This document shows, in pieces, positions 27,476 to 37,230 of a stretch of 64,000 bases of DNA. Source of the stretch: Thermobacillus sp. ZCTH02-B1 (lineage in GTDB: Bacteria > Bacillota > Bacilli > Paenibacillales > Paenibacillaceae); the NCBI RefSeq assembly GCF_002159085.1, contig NZ_LZRU01000009.1, positions 434,001 to 498,000 of the forward strand. The letters run 5' to 3'. The translations under genes were made by a program, and so were the position numbers. Below the pieces are notes generated by a model that ran no database searches, had not been told where the DNA came from, and worked only from the letters and a program-made list of their open reading frames with translations. Position 1 is the stretch's first letter; every line of letters starts with the position of its first letter.

Positions 27476-28624
27476 TCACGGCCAGCGGATTGCCATCGCC
27501 TCGCGCCGCACGCGTTCGTCCAGCTCCGCGATCGCCTCGTAGGTGTCCACCGGCTCCGGCGGGAACCGTTCGAGCATCGCCGCGATCGTATCCTCGATCT
27601 GAAGGAACGAGATGTCGCCGCGCAGGAACCGCTCGACCGCCGCTTCGTTCGCGGCGTTGAAGACGAGCGGCGCGGAACCGCCGGCGCGCCCCGCCTCGTA
27701 GGCCATCCGGAGGCACGGGTAGCGCTCGTAATCCATCGGCCGGAAATGGAGCCTCCCGATCGCCGCCAGATCGAGGGGCGGCGCGGGCGAAGGCCGCCGC
27801 TCCGGCCAGGTGAGCGCGTACTGGATCGGGATGCGCATGTCCGGCATGCTGAGCTGCGCGATCACGCTGCGGTCCGCAAATTCGACCAGGGAATGGACGA
27901 TGCTCTCCGGGTGCAGCAGCACGTCGATGCGGTCGTAATCCATGTCATACAGCCAGCGGGCTTCGATGACCTCGAGCCCCTTGTTCGCCATCGTCGCCGA
28001 ATCGACCGTGATCTTCGCCCCCATCTTCCAGTTCGGATGGGCGAGCGCCTCCGCAACCGTCACGTCCTTGAGCTGGTCGCGCGTCCGGTCGCGGAACGCG
28101 CCGCCGGACGCGGTGAGCGTCAGCTTCATCACGTCGGCGCGCCGCTCGCCGTTCAGGCACTGGAAGATCGCGGAATGCTCGCTGTCCACCGGCAGGATCG
28201 GCACGCCGCGCTCCCGGGCGAGCCTCGTCACGAGATGTCCCGCCGCCACGAGCGTCTCCTTGTTGGCCAGGCCGATGGCCGCGCCGGCTTCGATCGCGGC
28301 GATCGTCGAACGGATGCCGCGGCTGCCGACCAGCGCCGTCACCACCAGCTCGGCGCCGGCTCCCGCCGCCGCTTCGATCAGCCCCTCTTCGCCGTGGAGC
28401 ACGCGAATGTCGTCGGGAAGCATCGATCTGGCCCGCTCCGCCGCCTCCTTCGTCGCGAGGCAGACGACGGCGGGACGGAATTCGAGCGCCTGCCGGACGA
28501 GCAGGTCGACGTTCGATCCCGCCGCCAGGGCCGCCACGCGATAGCGCCCGCGGTCGTGGCGAATGACGTCAAGGGTCTGGGTGCCGATCGATCCGGTCGA
28601 TCCAAGTATCGAAATCGTCTTCAT
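27476..28624 (-). CDS. dxr: 1-deoxy-D-xylulose 5-phosphate reductoisomerase
   Basis: Second step of the MEP isoprenoid pathway, NADPH-dependent conversion of DXP to MEP; feeds undecaprenyl synthesis with uppS nearby. 382 residues. The NADPH loop GSTGSIGTQTLDV is at residues 7-19, NKETLV and the catalytic SEHSAIFQCL region are present, and the C-terminal helical domain ends normally. ATG 28624 is 5 bases after GGAGG. Confidence 0.97.
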   Translation of the reverse strand: MKTISILGSTGSIGTQTLDVIRHDRGRYRVAALAAGSNVDLLVRQALEFRPAVVCLATKEAAERARSMLPDDIRVLHGEEGLIEAAAGAGAELVVTALVGSRGIRSTIAAIEAGAAIGLANKETLVAAGHLVTRLARERGVPILPVDSEHSAIFQCLNGERRADVMKLTLTASGGAFRDRTRDQLKDVTVAEALAHPNWKMGAKITVDSATMANKGLEVIEARWLYDMDYDRIDVLLHPESIVHSLVEFADRSVIAQLSMPDMRIPIQYALTWPERRPSPAPPLDLAAIGRLHFRPMDYERYPCLRMAYEAGRAGGSAPLVFNAANEAAVERFLRGDISFLQIEDTIAAMLERFPPEPVDTYEAIAELDERVRREAMAIRWP

Positions 28625-28667
28625 GCCGTCCTCCGTTGTCGGTTGTCCAGGTTTGCGCGGGCGGGAT

Positions 28668-29465
28668 TCATGACGGAGGAATGAGACCGGTCAGCACGAG
28701 CAGCGGGAAGACGATCAGCCAGCTGTCGCATCGGTCCAGCACGCCGCCGTGTCCGGGCAGCAGCTTTCCGGTATCCTTCACGCCGCGCAGCCTCTTGTAT
28801 GCCGATTGGATCAGGTCGCCCATCTGGCCCGCGACCGACGCGGCCAGCCCGATCGCGACGGCGCGGCCGACGGACAGCCAATCCGGCGCGGCCAGCGCGA
28901 AGACCACCGCGACGGCGAGGGCCGCCAGCACGCCGCCGACCGCGCCTTCGACGGTCTTGTTCGGGCTGATGGCCGGCCACAGCTTCGTCCGGCCGAACCA
29001 GCGCCCCGTGAAATACGCGCCGGTGTCCGAAGCCCAGATGCAGCCGAACGCGAGGGCCGTCCAGAACAGGCCGTTCGGTTCCGCATCCCGCACGTCGATC
29101 ATCGCGGAAAATCCGGCTCCGATATAGACGACGCCCATCAGCAGCAGCGATGCGCCGTCGAGCGTCGCCTTGTTCCGCGTCAGCACGGTGACCGCGAGGA
29201 GCGCCGCCGCGAGCGGCCAGACGGCCTCGTGAACCGGGAAATCGGAAAGCCCGGTCTGTTCCCACGGAAAAACGATTGCGGCCAGACCGGCGTAGCCGAC
29301 CGGCACGAGCGGATGGCCGAGCTTCATGCCGTTGAGCTGGACATATTCGTAAAATCCGATGACGGCCATGAGCATGAGCAGCGCGTTGTAAACCCAACCG
29401 CCGAGCACGGCCGCCGCGGCGAACAGCAGACCGGCCGCCAGGCCGGTCGCGATCCGTTGTCTCAT
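28668..29465 (-). CDS. cdsA: Phosphatidate cytidylyltransferase
   Basis: Makes CDP-diacylglycerol from phosphatidate and CTP in the membrane. 265 residues with about seven hydrophobic helices and the complete family signature near the C-terminus (SAYKRLRGVKDTGKLL then PGHGGVLDRCDS). ATG 29465 lies just after the uppS stop; the ribosome site is a poor G-run, so coupling to uppS is likely. Confidence 0.95.
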   Translation of the reverse strand: MRQRIATGLAAGLLFAAAAVLGGWVYNALLMLMAVIGFYEYVQLNGMKLGHPLVPVGYAGLAAIVFPWEQTGLSDFPVHEAVWPLAAALLAVTVLTRNKATLDGASLLLMGVVYIGAGFSAMIDVRDAEPNGLFWTALAFGCIWASDTGAYFTGRWFGRTKLWPAISPNKTVEGAVGGVLAALAVAVVFALAAPDWLSVGRAVAIGLAASVAGQMGDLIQSAYKRLRGVKDTGKLLPGHGGVLDRCDSWLIVFPLLVLTGLIPPS

Positions 29466-29470
29466 GCCCG

Positions 29471-30247
29471 CTATTCGCCCCCGTCCTTCAGTCCGCCGTA
29501 GCGCCGCGTGCGGCGCTGGTATTCGCCGACCGCCTCGTAGAAATGGGCCTCCGTGAATTCCGGCCAGTAGACGTCGGTGAACCACAGCTCGCTGTAGGCG
29601 AGCTGCCACATCATGAAGTTGCTGATTCTCAGTTCGCCGCTCGTCCGGATGAGCAGGTCCGGCTCCGGCATCCCGCTCGTCTGCAACCGCGCTTCGATGT
29701 CGGCTTCGGTAATCGCGTCGGGGTCGATGCGGCCTTCCACGGCGTCGCGGGCCAGCGCTCGGGCCGCCTCCAGCAGTTCTTTCCGGCTTCCGTAATTGAG
29801 CGCGAAGTTGAGCACCAGCCCGCAGTTGCCGGCCGTTCGCCGGATCGCCTCGTCGATCGCTTCGAGCGTGTGCGCCGGAAGGCCTTCGCGCTGGCCGATC
29901 ATCCGGACCTGGACGTTGTTCGCGATCAGCTCATCCAGCTCGATCGCGAGAAATTCCTGCGGAAGCCGCATCAGAAAGTCGACCTCCGCCTTCGGACGCT
30001 TCCAGTTCTCGGTGGAGAACGCATACAGCGTCAGATAGCGGATGCCGAGCCGGTTCGCCGCGCGCACCGCCCGCTTGACCGCCTGCATGCCGGAACGGTG
30101 CCCCGCGGCGCGCGGCAGCCCGCGCTCCCTGGCCCATCTTCCGTTGCCGTCCATGATGATCGCCACATGCTGCGGCAGATTGTCCGGCGACAGCGCTTCC
30201 GGCCCCGTTACGCGCGTCTCCGTCCGTCCGCGAATTCGCTCGAACAT
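29471..30247 (-). CDS. uppS: Isoprenyl transferase (undecaprenyl diphosphate synthase)
   Basis: Cis-prenyltransferase making the C55 lipid carrier for peptidoglycan and teichoic acid. 258 residues. The catalytic Asp33 lies in IIMDGNGRWA; the later motifs YAFSTENWKRP, LNYGSRKEL and DLLIRTSGELRISNF are intact. I chose ATG 30247 because GGGGAGG sits 6 bases upstream; an ATG two codons earlier overlaps the ribosome site. Confidence 0.96.
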   Translation of the reverse strand: MFERIRGRTETRVTGPEALSPDNLPQHVAIIMDGNGRWARERGLPRAAGHRSGMQAVKRAVRAANRLGIRYLTLYAFSTENWKRPKAEVDFLMRLPQEFLAIELDELIANNVQVRMIGQREGLPAHTLEAIDEAIRRTAGNCGLVLNFALNYGSRKELLEAARALARDAVEGRIDPDAITEADIEARLQTSGMPEPDLLIRTSGELRISNFMMWQLAYSELWFTDVYWPEFTEAHFYEAVGEYQRRTRRYGGLKDGGE

Positions 30248-30302
30248 GCGCATCCTCCCCGTCCGCTGACTGCGGCCCGCCGCAAGGCCGCCCAAACTGT
30301 TG

Positions 30303-30328
30303 CAGCCCCGCCGGTCGGAGGGGCTGCC
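30303..30328 (-). terminator. Stem-loop between frr and uppS
   Basis: Perfect 8-bp stem (30303-30310 with 30321-30328) with a 10-base loop, followed on the minus strand by AACAGTTTGGG. The weak T-run suggests partial termination or mRNA-end stabilisation rather than full termination. Confidence 0.45.
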
Positions 30329-30338
30329 TGAAGCCGCA

Positions 30339-30892
30339 TCACACTTCCAGGATTTCTTTCTCTTTGGCGGCGATGATGCGATCCACTTCGGCGATGAACC
30401 GGTCCGTCAGCTTCTGGATGTCGTCCTGGTGGCGGCGCGATTCGTCCTCCGAAAGCTCGCCCTTCTCCAGCTTCTTGATCTCGTCGTTGGCGTCCCGGCG
30501 GATGTTGCGGATCGCCACCTTCGCTTCCTCGCCGAACTTTCTCGTCTGCTTCACGAGATCGTTCCGCCGCTCTTCCGTAAGCGGCGGAATGCTGAGCCGG
30601 ATGACCGAGCCGTCGTTGGCGGGAGTCAGGCCCAGTTCCGACTTCAGGATCGCCTTCTCGATCTCGCCCAGCACCGATTTGTCCCACGGCTGGATGACCA
30701 GCGTCCGCACGTCGGGCGTGTTGATCGTGGCGAGCTGGTTGATCGGGGTGGGAACCCCGTAATAGTCCACCGTAATGCGGTCCAGCATCGCCGGTGTGGC
30801 CCGGCCCGCGCGAAGCGTCGCGAGATCCCGGCGCAGCGCGGCGATCGCCTTGTCCATCCGCTCCTCGGCGTTCTTTTTGATCGATTGCGGCA

Positions 30893-30893
<1 letters not shown>
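30339..30893 (-). CDS. frr: Ribosome recycling factor
   Basis: Splits post-termination ribosomes together with EF-G. 184 residues, with the family blocks [14 protein letters not shown] and VVDYYG-like ([15 protein letters not shown]) and the C-terminal coiled-coil arm. The start ATG at 30893 shares a base with the pyrH stop (TGATG), so it is translationally coupled to pyrH; a GGGAGTGG site precedes it. An in-frame GTG one codon earlier is possible. Confidence 0.97.
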
Positions 30894-31707
<814 letters not shown>

Positions 31708-31719
31708 ACCGGATGTGGA

Positions 31720-32370
31720 TTACTTCTTCACCTGGGCCATGACTTCTTCGACGAAGTTGTCCTGCTTCTTCTCGAGGCCTTCGCCGAGTTCGAAGCGGGC
31801 GAAGCGGCGGATCGTGATATTTTCGCCGATCGTGCTGATCTTCTCGTTCAGAAGCTCCTGGATCGTCTTGTCGGGATCCTTGACGAACTGCTGCTCCAGC
31901 AGGCAGTTCTCTTCAAAGTACTTGGCGATGCGGCCTTCGACGATCTTGTCGACGACCTTCTCCGGCTTGCCTTCGTTGAGCGCCTGGGCGCGCAGGATTT
32001 CGCGCTCCTTGTCGAGCACTTCCTGCGGCACGTCCTCGCGGCGGATGTACTTCGGATTCGAGGCCGCGATGTGCATCGCGATGTCGCGGACGAATTCGCG
32101 GAACTGATCCGTCTTCGCGACGAAGTCCGTCTCGCAGTTCACCTCGACGAGCACGCCGATCCGTCCGCCGCCGTGGATGTACGATTCGACAAGACCTTCC
32201 GTCGTGATTCTGCCCGCCTTCTTCGCGGCCGCCGCGAGCCCCTTTTCGCGCAGGATTTCCATCGCGCGCGTCATGTCGCCGTTCGCTTCCTCAAGCGCCT
32301 TCTTGCAATCCAGCATGCCTGCGCCCGTCTTCTCGCGCAGTTCTTTCACTTCTGCAGCAGAAACCGCCAT
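31720..32370 (-). CDS. tsf: Elongation factor Ts
   Basis: Nucleotide exchange factor for EF-Tu. 216 residues (short form): N-terminal [22 protein letters not shown]-like domain and the core with [12 protein letters not shown]. Start ATG 32370, with a GGGAGG 12 bases upstream. It is separated from rpsB by an intrinsic terminator with seven T, so read-through must supply it unless an unseen promoter exists. Confidence 0.97.
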   Translation of the reverse strand: MAVSAAEVKELREKTGAGMLDCKKALEEANGDMTRAMEILREKGLAAAAKKAGRITTEGLVESYIHGGGRIGVLVEVNCETDFVAKTDQFREFVRDIAMHIAASNPKYIRREDVPQEVLDKEREILRAQALNEGKPEKVVDKIVEGRIAKYFEENCLLEQQFVKDPDKTIQELLNEKISTIGENITIRRFARFELGEGLEKKQDNFVEEVMAQVKK

Positions 32371-32470
32371 ATGATTCTGGAACCTCCCGCATATCGTTTC
32401 GTTCATGCCGCTCCCGCGGCGGTCGGCCCGGCACCCTCCGGCAGGGCGCCGGCTGATCGCACATGCTCTT

Positions 32471-32510
32471 AAAAAAAGGGCGGCGAGAGGTTTGCACCTT
32501 CCAACCGCCC
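32471..32510 (-). terminator. Intrinsic terminator between rpsB and tsf
   Basis: GGGCGG/CCGCCC stem (32478-32483 with 32505-32510), with a small inner AGGT/ACCT helix, followed on the minus strand by TTTTTTT. Probably a partial terminator lowering tsf relative to rpsB. Confidence 0.8.
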
Positions 32511-32536
32511 ATGCTGCCGGGTCATTGGCCTCGACG

Positions 32537-33235
32537 TCAAGCGGACGTCTCTTCCCCCTGATTCGCTTCCAGGATCGCGTCCGCCATTTTCGAGGTCAAC
32601 AGCTTGACCGCGCGGATCGCGTCGTCGTTGCCCGGAATCACATAATCGATCTCGTCCGGATCGCAGTTCGTGTCGACGATGGCGACAATCGGAATGCCGA
32701 GCTTGCGCGCTTCGGAGACCGCGATGCGCTCCTTGCGCGGGTCGATCACGAACAGCGCCGCCGGCAGGCTGCGCATGCCCTTGATCCCGCCGAGGAACTT
32801 CTCGAGCCGCTCCTTCTCCTTGCGGAGCAGGATGACCTCCTTCTTCGGCAGCACGTCAAACGTGCCGTCTTCCTCCATCTGCTCGAGCTCGCGCAGACGG
32901 TCAATCCGCTTCTGGATCGTCTGGAAGTTCGTCAGCGTGCCGCCGAGCCAGCGTTGATTGACGTAAAAATGGCCGCAGCGTTCCGCTTCTTCCCGGACCG
33001 AATCCTGCGCCTGCTTCTTCGTGCCGACGAACAGCACCTTCCCGCCGCTCGCGGCGACGTCGCGGATGAAGTTGTAAGCTTCCTCGACTTTCTTGACCGT
33101 CTTCTGCAGGTCGATGATGTAAATGCCGTTCCGTTCCGTGAAGATGTACTTCTCCATCTTCGGGTTCCACCGGCGCGTCTGATGGCCGAAGTGGACCCCG
33201 GCTTCCAGCAATTGCTTCATGGAGATGACCGCCAT
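32537..33235 (-). CDS. rpsB: 30S ribosomal protein S2
   Basis: Small-subunit protein at the head-body junction. 232 residues with [20 protein letters not shown] at the N-terminus, [23 protein letters not shown] and the [20 protein letters not shown]-terminal block. ATG 33235 with AGGAGGT 9 bases upstream. It has its own promoter and a structured leader. Confidence 0.98.
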   Translation of the reverse strand: MAVISMKQLLEAGVHFGHQTRRWNPKMEKYIFTERNGIYIIDLQKTVKKVEEAYNFIRDVAASGGKVLFVGTKKQAQDSVREEAERCGHFYVNQRWLGGTLTNFQTIQKRIDRLRELEQMEEDGTFDVLPKKEVILLRKEKERLEKFLGGIKGMRSLPAALFVIDPRKERIAVSEARKLGIPIVAIVDTNCDPDEIDYVIPGNDDAIRAVKLLTSKMADAILEANQGEETSA

Positions 33236-33282
33236 CTTCACCGCACCTCCTCCGTTGGTTGATATCCTCCGCCGATCGCATC

Positions 33283-33323
33283 TTCCGCCAAAACTTCCCG
33301 ACCGGGAAGCACCCTTGGCGGAA
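33283..33323 (-). promoter_or_regulatory. Structured stem in the rpsB leader
   Basis: A perfect 9-bp lower stem (33283-33291 with 33315-33323) and a perfect upper CTTCCC/GGGAAG stem (33294-33299 with 33304-33309, loop GGTC on the minus strand) separated by a small internal loop. It lies 48 bases before the rpsB ATG. It could be an S2 binding site for autoregulation; that is inference. Confidence 0.5.
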
Positions 33324-33355
33324 TTGACCGACGTGTGTGCTGAACACCGTCAACT

Positions 33356-33384
33356 ACTATACCATATCTTGTTCGGGGGCGCAA
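33356..33384 (-). promoter_or_regulatory. Sigma-A promoter of rpsB
   Basis: Minus strand TTGCGC (33379-33384), 17-base spacer, TATAGT (33356-33361). It predicts a leader of about 115 bases containing the stem at 33283-33323. Confidence 0.65.
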
Positions 33385-33399
33385 GGCGAACGCCGGACG

Positions 33400-33423
33400 C
33401 CGCCCGCGTCATTCCGCGGGCGG
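33400..33423 (-). terminator. Hairpin spanning the stop codon of the last sigD-tail gene
   Basis: Perfect 9-bp CCGCCCGCG/CGCGGGCGG stem (33400-33408 with 33415-33423) with a 6-base loop that contains the stop codon (33409-33411). There is no T-run. It marks the end of the fla/che-sigD tail before the rpsB promoter. Confidence 0.4.
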
Positions 33424-34050
33424 ACTCGTGATGATCGTCTGCACCTCTTCCAGCGTCTCGCGGCCGGTAAAGTTGTAATACCCCGCCCGGATTTTGGTGC
33501 TCTTCCGGGCCATCCGTTCGATCAGGGCGTCCGCGTCCTCGATGACGCCTTCCGATTCGAGCAGCCTGGCCGTCTGCGTAAGCGTCATGCCCGGCCGGAT
33601 GCGCACGCGGATGGCGGTTTCCGCCGCGCCGTCCGCAGCCGCTTCCGAAGCCGTCTCCGAAGCCGCTTCCGCGGTTCCTGCGTCCCCGCCGTCCGCTTCC
33701 GGCCGTTCGCCGCCTTCCGTCGATCCGCCCGCCGTGTCTTCCGGCGCGGCGTCTTCCCTGCCGGCATCCGCTCCGAACGCCGCACCCTCCGGAGACGGAT
33801 TGCCCGCTTCAGCCTCTTCCGGCCGACCGTCCGGCGATTCCCGCGCGAGCTCGCGGCGGATCCGCTCCTCCGCCTCCGCGATCATCTCGTCCACTTCGGA
33901 TTGGGTGTAAAGCGCCTCTTCCCCGGCCAGCCTTCCGAGCTCCGCCAGCCGCTCGTTCTGCTCCCTTCCGGCCTGCATGAGCTGAAGCGCCAGCGCGCCG
34001 GCGACGAGTCCGATGCCGAGGCCGAGCAGCAGGGATCGCTTGTCGATCAT
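33409..34050 (-). CDS. Membrane-anchored protein with a YceG/MltG-like LysM-type domain
   Basis: 213 residues. An N-terminal membrane anchor (about 6-25, LLLGLGIGLVAGALALQL) is followed by a short coiled coil, a long Glu/Ala/Gly/Asp-rich disordered linker (75-145), and a C-terminal domain (148-210) resembling the small N-terminal domain of MltG/YceG (RIRPGMTLTQTARLLESEGV, GYYNFTG). The catalytic transglycosylase domain is absent, so I do not assign enzyme activity. ATG 34050 overlaps the upstream stop (ATGA). Unknown function. Confidence 0.75.
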   Translation of the reverse strand: MIDKRSLLLGLGIGLVAGALALQLMQAGREQNERLAELGRLAGEEALYTQSEVDEMIAEAEERIRRELARESPDGRPEEAEAGNPSPEGAAFGADAGREDAAPEDTAGGSTEGGERPEADGGDAGTAEAASETASEAAADGAAETAIRVRIRPGMTLTQTARLLESEGVIEDADALIERMARKSTKIRAGYYNFTGRETLEEVQTIITSPPAE

Positions 34051-34601
34051 GCCTTTTCTTCCTCCCGCTTCGCAAGCTGCAGGATCAGCATGACTTCGCC
34101 CTTGTTCATGCCGGTCTGCTTCGCGATCGCTTCGACGGACTTGCCCTGTTCGTGCAGCGCGAACAGCTCCGCGTACCGGCTCCGGATGGTCGGCTCTTCC
34201 CGCTCCCTGCCTTCGCCGTCCGGCAAGCGTTCCGGAACGGCGGCCGCCTCGGCCGCGCCGGCCGTGTCGATGCGGCCGAGTCCTTCGATCCGTTCCGCGA
34301 GCCTGCGCTCGGTCTGGCTCAGCATCCGCTCCAGTTCCTCCGTCCGCCGTTCGAGCGCGGCGATCCGCTCGTCGCGGCCCGCGTTCTCCTCGCGGACCCT
34401 GCGCTCGAACCCGGCGATCGACGCGGCGATCTCCCGGTTGTCCGCTTCCATCGTCTCCATGAATTGTTCAAGCGCCGTCTGCAATTGCACGGCGCTTGCG
34501 TCATCGGGCCGGGAGCCGGTCCCGCGCCGCGGCATGAGAAGCGCGGCCGCAACGGTTACGGCTCCGAGCAGCACGATCAGCTGCCATGGCTCCACACTCA
34601 T
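34047..34601 (-). CDS. DUF6115-type membrane coiled-coil protein, possible SwrB counterpart
   Basis: 184 residues: N-terminal membrane helix (about 6-24), a long coiled coil (35-115), and a C-terminal helix-turn-helix-like motif (YAELFALHEQGKSVEAIAKQ ... GEVMLILQLA). This layout resembles Bacillus SwrB (YlxL), which lies in the same place between sigD and rpsB and activates flagellar export. Equivalence is inferred from position and architecture. Start ATG 34601 is the most likely; GTG 34595 is also possible. Confidence 0.75.
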   Translation of the reverse strand: MSVEPWQLIVLLGAVTVAAALLMPRRGTGSRPDDASAVQLQTALEQFMETMEADNREIAASIAGFERRVREENAGRDERIAALERRTEELERMLSQTERRLAERIEGLGRIDTAGAAEAAAVPERLPDGEGREREEPTIRSRYAELFALHEQGKSVEAIAKQTGMNKGEVMLILQLAKREEEKA

Positions 34602-34617
34602 CCCCCGCATTTCCTGT

Positions 34618-34938
34618 TCAGAACGAGATATCGATGTGCCTGCCCTTGTACGGATGCGAAGCATCCTTCGGCGGACGGGGCCCGTCCGGCTGGACCGATC
34701 CCTGTTGCCGCCGCTGCCGCCCGCCGCCCTGCTGCCTCGGCTGTCCGTCGCGGATCGGGCGGTTTTCGGTTTCCTCCGGAGCGGTGCTCTTCTGCCGGAG
34801 CCGCTCCGTCTCCTTCTCGCTTTGCGCGGCCAGCATCTGCTGTTCGGCGGCCGGCCTCGCCATCTGCTGGCCATACATAGTGGAAGCGTCCGGTGTGCGC
34901 GGGATCGAGGTCTGAAAATCGATCGGTCTGAACGGCAT
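34618..34938 (-). CDS. Small Pro/Gln-rich protein of unknown function
   Basis: 106 residues with no membrane segment. A conserved-looking N-terminus (MPFRPIDFQTSIPRTPDAS) and C-terminus (HPYKGRHIDISF) flank a polar Gln/Arg/Pro-rich middle. ATG 34938 has GGGGGG 7 bases upstream. It sits between the FapA-like gene and the DUF6115 gene in the sigD tail, and its codon use resembles its neighbours. I do not recognise a function; the context suggests a flagellar accessory. Confidence 0.7.
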   Translation of the reverse strand: MPFRPIDFQTSIPRTPDASTMYGQQMARPAAEQQMLAAQSEKETERLRQKSTAPEETENRPIRDGQPRQQGGGRQRRQQGSVQPDGPRPPKDASHPYKGRHIDISF

Positions 34939-34994
34939 CGCCGTGCCCCCCATTCGTTCGGATCGTCATCCTGATGCTCGCAGCCGGCTTCGGG

Positions 34995-36398
34995 TCAGTA
35001 CAGCGGCAGCATCGTGATCTCGCCGTCTGCGAACTTGAAATAGACGCGCGAGCAGGGTTCCTTGACGAACCGGGTGTACCTGCCGATGACGATCTTGGTC
35101 CCGCCATAGACGGTGTTGAAGACTTCGACGCGCGCGTTTTCCGTATTTTCCAGAATTTTCTCGATTTCGAGAATCCGCTCCTTGACCACTTCCAGCTCTT
35201 CCGTCAACTGGCGCTTCGTCGTCGCGAGCTTCTGCCGCATGATCAGCTTGTCGGGGGCAAGCTGTCCGGTTGCGGCCATCTGGTCCAGCAGGGCAAGGGC
35301 CTTGTTCGTCTTGTCCAGGTTGTCGGACAGCTGGCGCTGCTGCTGCCTGAGCTGGGTCAGTTCGCTGCGCAGTTCGGGCGCAACCCCGACTTCGATCGAC
35401 GTCGCCGTGGACAGCGTGTTGCCGATCGTCCGGGCCTTCACCCGCTCGCCGGCCTGAACCGATCCGCCGACGATCAGTCCCTTCGAGCCAAAGCAGATGA
35501 CGTTGCGCGAGGCGCGGATGTTCGAGTGCATGATGCTCTGCGAGACGATGATATCCTCATTCGCGAACACGTTCGCATCCTGGATGAACGCGCAGCGGAC
35601 GTGGCGGCCGGCCTTCACATGCCCCTTGCCGCCGGCCATGATGCCGCCCGTGATTTCCACGGAACCTTCCGCTTCGACCTCGGCGCCTTCGACGCCGCCG
35701 ATGATGCGGATGTCGCCACCCGCCCTGACGCGGAAGCCGGTCAACACGTTGCCGCGGATGACGACGGTGCCGACGAAATCGATGTTGCCCGTCTTGTAAT
35801 CGACATCGCCGTTCACTTCGTAGACGGGGAAGACATTGATCCTCTCCCGCTCCGTCTTGGTCACCATGCCGTCGATGGCCGCGTACATCGCGGTCTGCTC
35901 CTGGTTGACCACGACGTTCTTCCCCACGCGGAACCGGGCTTCCTTGCCGTTCTTCGCCGGAATGACGGCCCCGGTCACCGACATGCCCGGAATGCCCGCT
36001 TCCGCGGGAATCCGCTCGGCGATCAGCTGGCCTTTCTTCACACTGCAGATTTGCGTTATCGCCTTGAAATCGACCGTGCCGTCCTCGAGCTCGACGGGTC
36101 CTCGCTGTTGTTCGTCGGGATCGACGAAGAGCCGGATCATCCCGTCCTTGCCGTCAACCGGCGGCTGGCCGACGGCCACGACGGTCTGGCTGTAAAAGTA
36201 GGCCTTCGGATTGCGGGCGATGCTCTCGAGCACGTCGTCGCGAATTCCGAAGACGACGCCGCGGCTTCGCAGATACGCGTCCAGCTGCTCGGCCGTGCAG
36301 CTGAAGTTGTCCACCGCCTTGTGGAAATAGAGAACGGCGGTCAGATTGTCGGGTGAAATGGTGACGCCGATGGTCGATCCCAGGTCGGTCGGTTCCAT
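34995..36398 (-). CDS. FapA family protein (DUF342)
   Basis: 467-residue DUF342/FapA protein: an N-terminal domain (1-140), a central right-handed beta-helix-like repeat region (about 195-330, with runs such as VVIRGNVLTGFRVRAGGDI and GSVEITGGIMAGGKGHVKAG), then a coiled coil (335-415) and a short C-terminal strand. DUF342 proteins accompany flagellar loci, but their biochemical role is not established. ATG 36398 with a GGGGGGAG site; it follows sigD by 22 bases. Confidence 0.9.
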   Translation of the reverse strand: MEPTDLGSTIGVTISPDNLTAVLYFHKAVDNFSCTAEQLDAYLRSRGVVFGIRDDVLESIARNPKAYFYSQTVVAVGQPPVDGKDGMIRLFVDPDEQQRGPVELEDGTVDFKAITQICSVKKGQLIAERIPAEAGIPGMSVTGAVIPAKNGKEARFRVGKNVVVNQEQTAMYAAIDGMVTKTERERINVFPVYEVNGDVDYKTGNIDFVGTVVIRGNVLTGFRVRAGGDIRIIGGVEGAEVEAEGSVEITGGIMAGGKGHVKAGRHVRCAFIQDANVFANEDIIVSQSIMHSNIRASRNVICFGSKGLIVGGSVQAGERVKARTIGNTLSTATSIEVGVAPELRSELTQLRQQQRQLSDNLDKTNKALALLDQMAATGQLAPDKLIMRQKLATTKRQLTEELEVVKERILEIEKILENTENARVEVFNTVYGGTKIVIGRYTRFVKEPCSRVYFKFADGEITMLPLY

Positions 36399-36420
36399 GG
36401 TGACTCCCCCCTTTGGCGGA

Positions 36421-37230
36421 TCAGTTCTCAAGCAACTGTTTTTTCTGCTTGTCCAGCGCGCCTCGCAGACGAAGGATGGCTTTCGAATGCAGTTGGGATA
36501 TGCGGGATGGCGAAAGCGACATCACTTCGGCAATCTCGCTGAGCGACAGTTCCTCGTAATAGAAGAGCGAGATGACGATGCGCTCCTTCTCCGTCAGCCG
36601 CTCGATCCCCTTGATGAGGGTCTCCTTCAGGAATTGCTCGTGAACTTTGTAATCCGGGTTCTTCGCCTTCTCGTCCACGAGCATGTTGAGCCGCGTCTCC
36701 GCCTCTTCATCCCGGATCGGATCCTCGAGCGAACAGACCGTCGTCACCGCGATCTCCTGCAGCATCTGCTGGAACTCGCGTTCCGACACGTTCAGATACG
36801 CGCTCACTTCCGCATCGGTGACGGATCGGAGCAGCTGCTGCTCCAGGGTCGCATAGGCCTCTTCGATCTTCTTCGCCTTCTCGCGGACGGAGCGCGGCAC
36901 CCAGTCGCCCTGGCGGAGTCCGTCGATCATCGCGCCCCGGATCCGCCAGGAAGCGTAGGTCTCGAATTGGAGCCCGCGCCGGTGATCGAATTTCTCGATC
37001 GCGTCGATCAGGCCCATCACGCCATGGCTGGTCAGGTCTTCCTTCGAGACGTTCTTCGGCAGCCCGATCGCCATCCGGTTCGACACGTATTCGACAAGCG
37101 GAAGATAATATTCGATCAGTTGCTTCTTCGCCTCGATGTCGCGGTTTTCCTTCCATTTCCGCCACAGCTCGAAGGTGGATTCCCGGGATGTATTCGGTTC
37201 GGACGGACGGGAAATCTTCGGTTCGATCAT
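36421..37230 (-). CDS. sigD: RNA polymerase sigma factor for flagellar genes (sigma-D/FliA)
   Basis: Directs transcription of late flagellar, motility and autolysin genes. 269 residues: region 2 with LTSHGVMGLIDAIEKFDHRRG and FETYASWRIRGAMIDGLR, region 3 around 115-185, and region 4 with LSLSEIAEVMSLSPSRISQLHSKA cut here as LSEIAEVMSLSPSRISQ at the DNA-binding helix. Start ATG 37230 behind a GAGAGG site. It is near the 3' end of the long fla/che operon, as in Bacillus, where distance from the promoter affects motility switching. The 176 bases upstream to the next gene hold nothing clear. Confidence 0.97.
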   Translation of the reverse strand: MIEPKISRPSEPNTSRESTFELWRKWKENRDIEAKKQLIEYYLPLVEYVSNRMAIGLPKNVSKEDLTSHGVMGLIDAIEKFDHRRGLQFETYASWRIRGAMIDGLRQGDWVPRSVREKAKKIEEAYATLEQQLLRSVTDAEVSAYLNVSEREFQQMLQEIAVTTVCSLEDPIRDEEAETRLNMLVDEKAKNPDYKVHEQFLKETLIKGIERLTEKERIVISLFYYEELSLSEIAEVMSLSPSRISQLHSKAILRLRGALDKQKKQLLEN

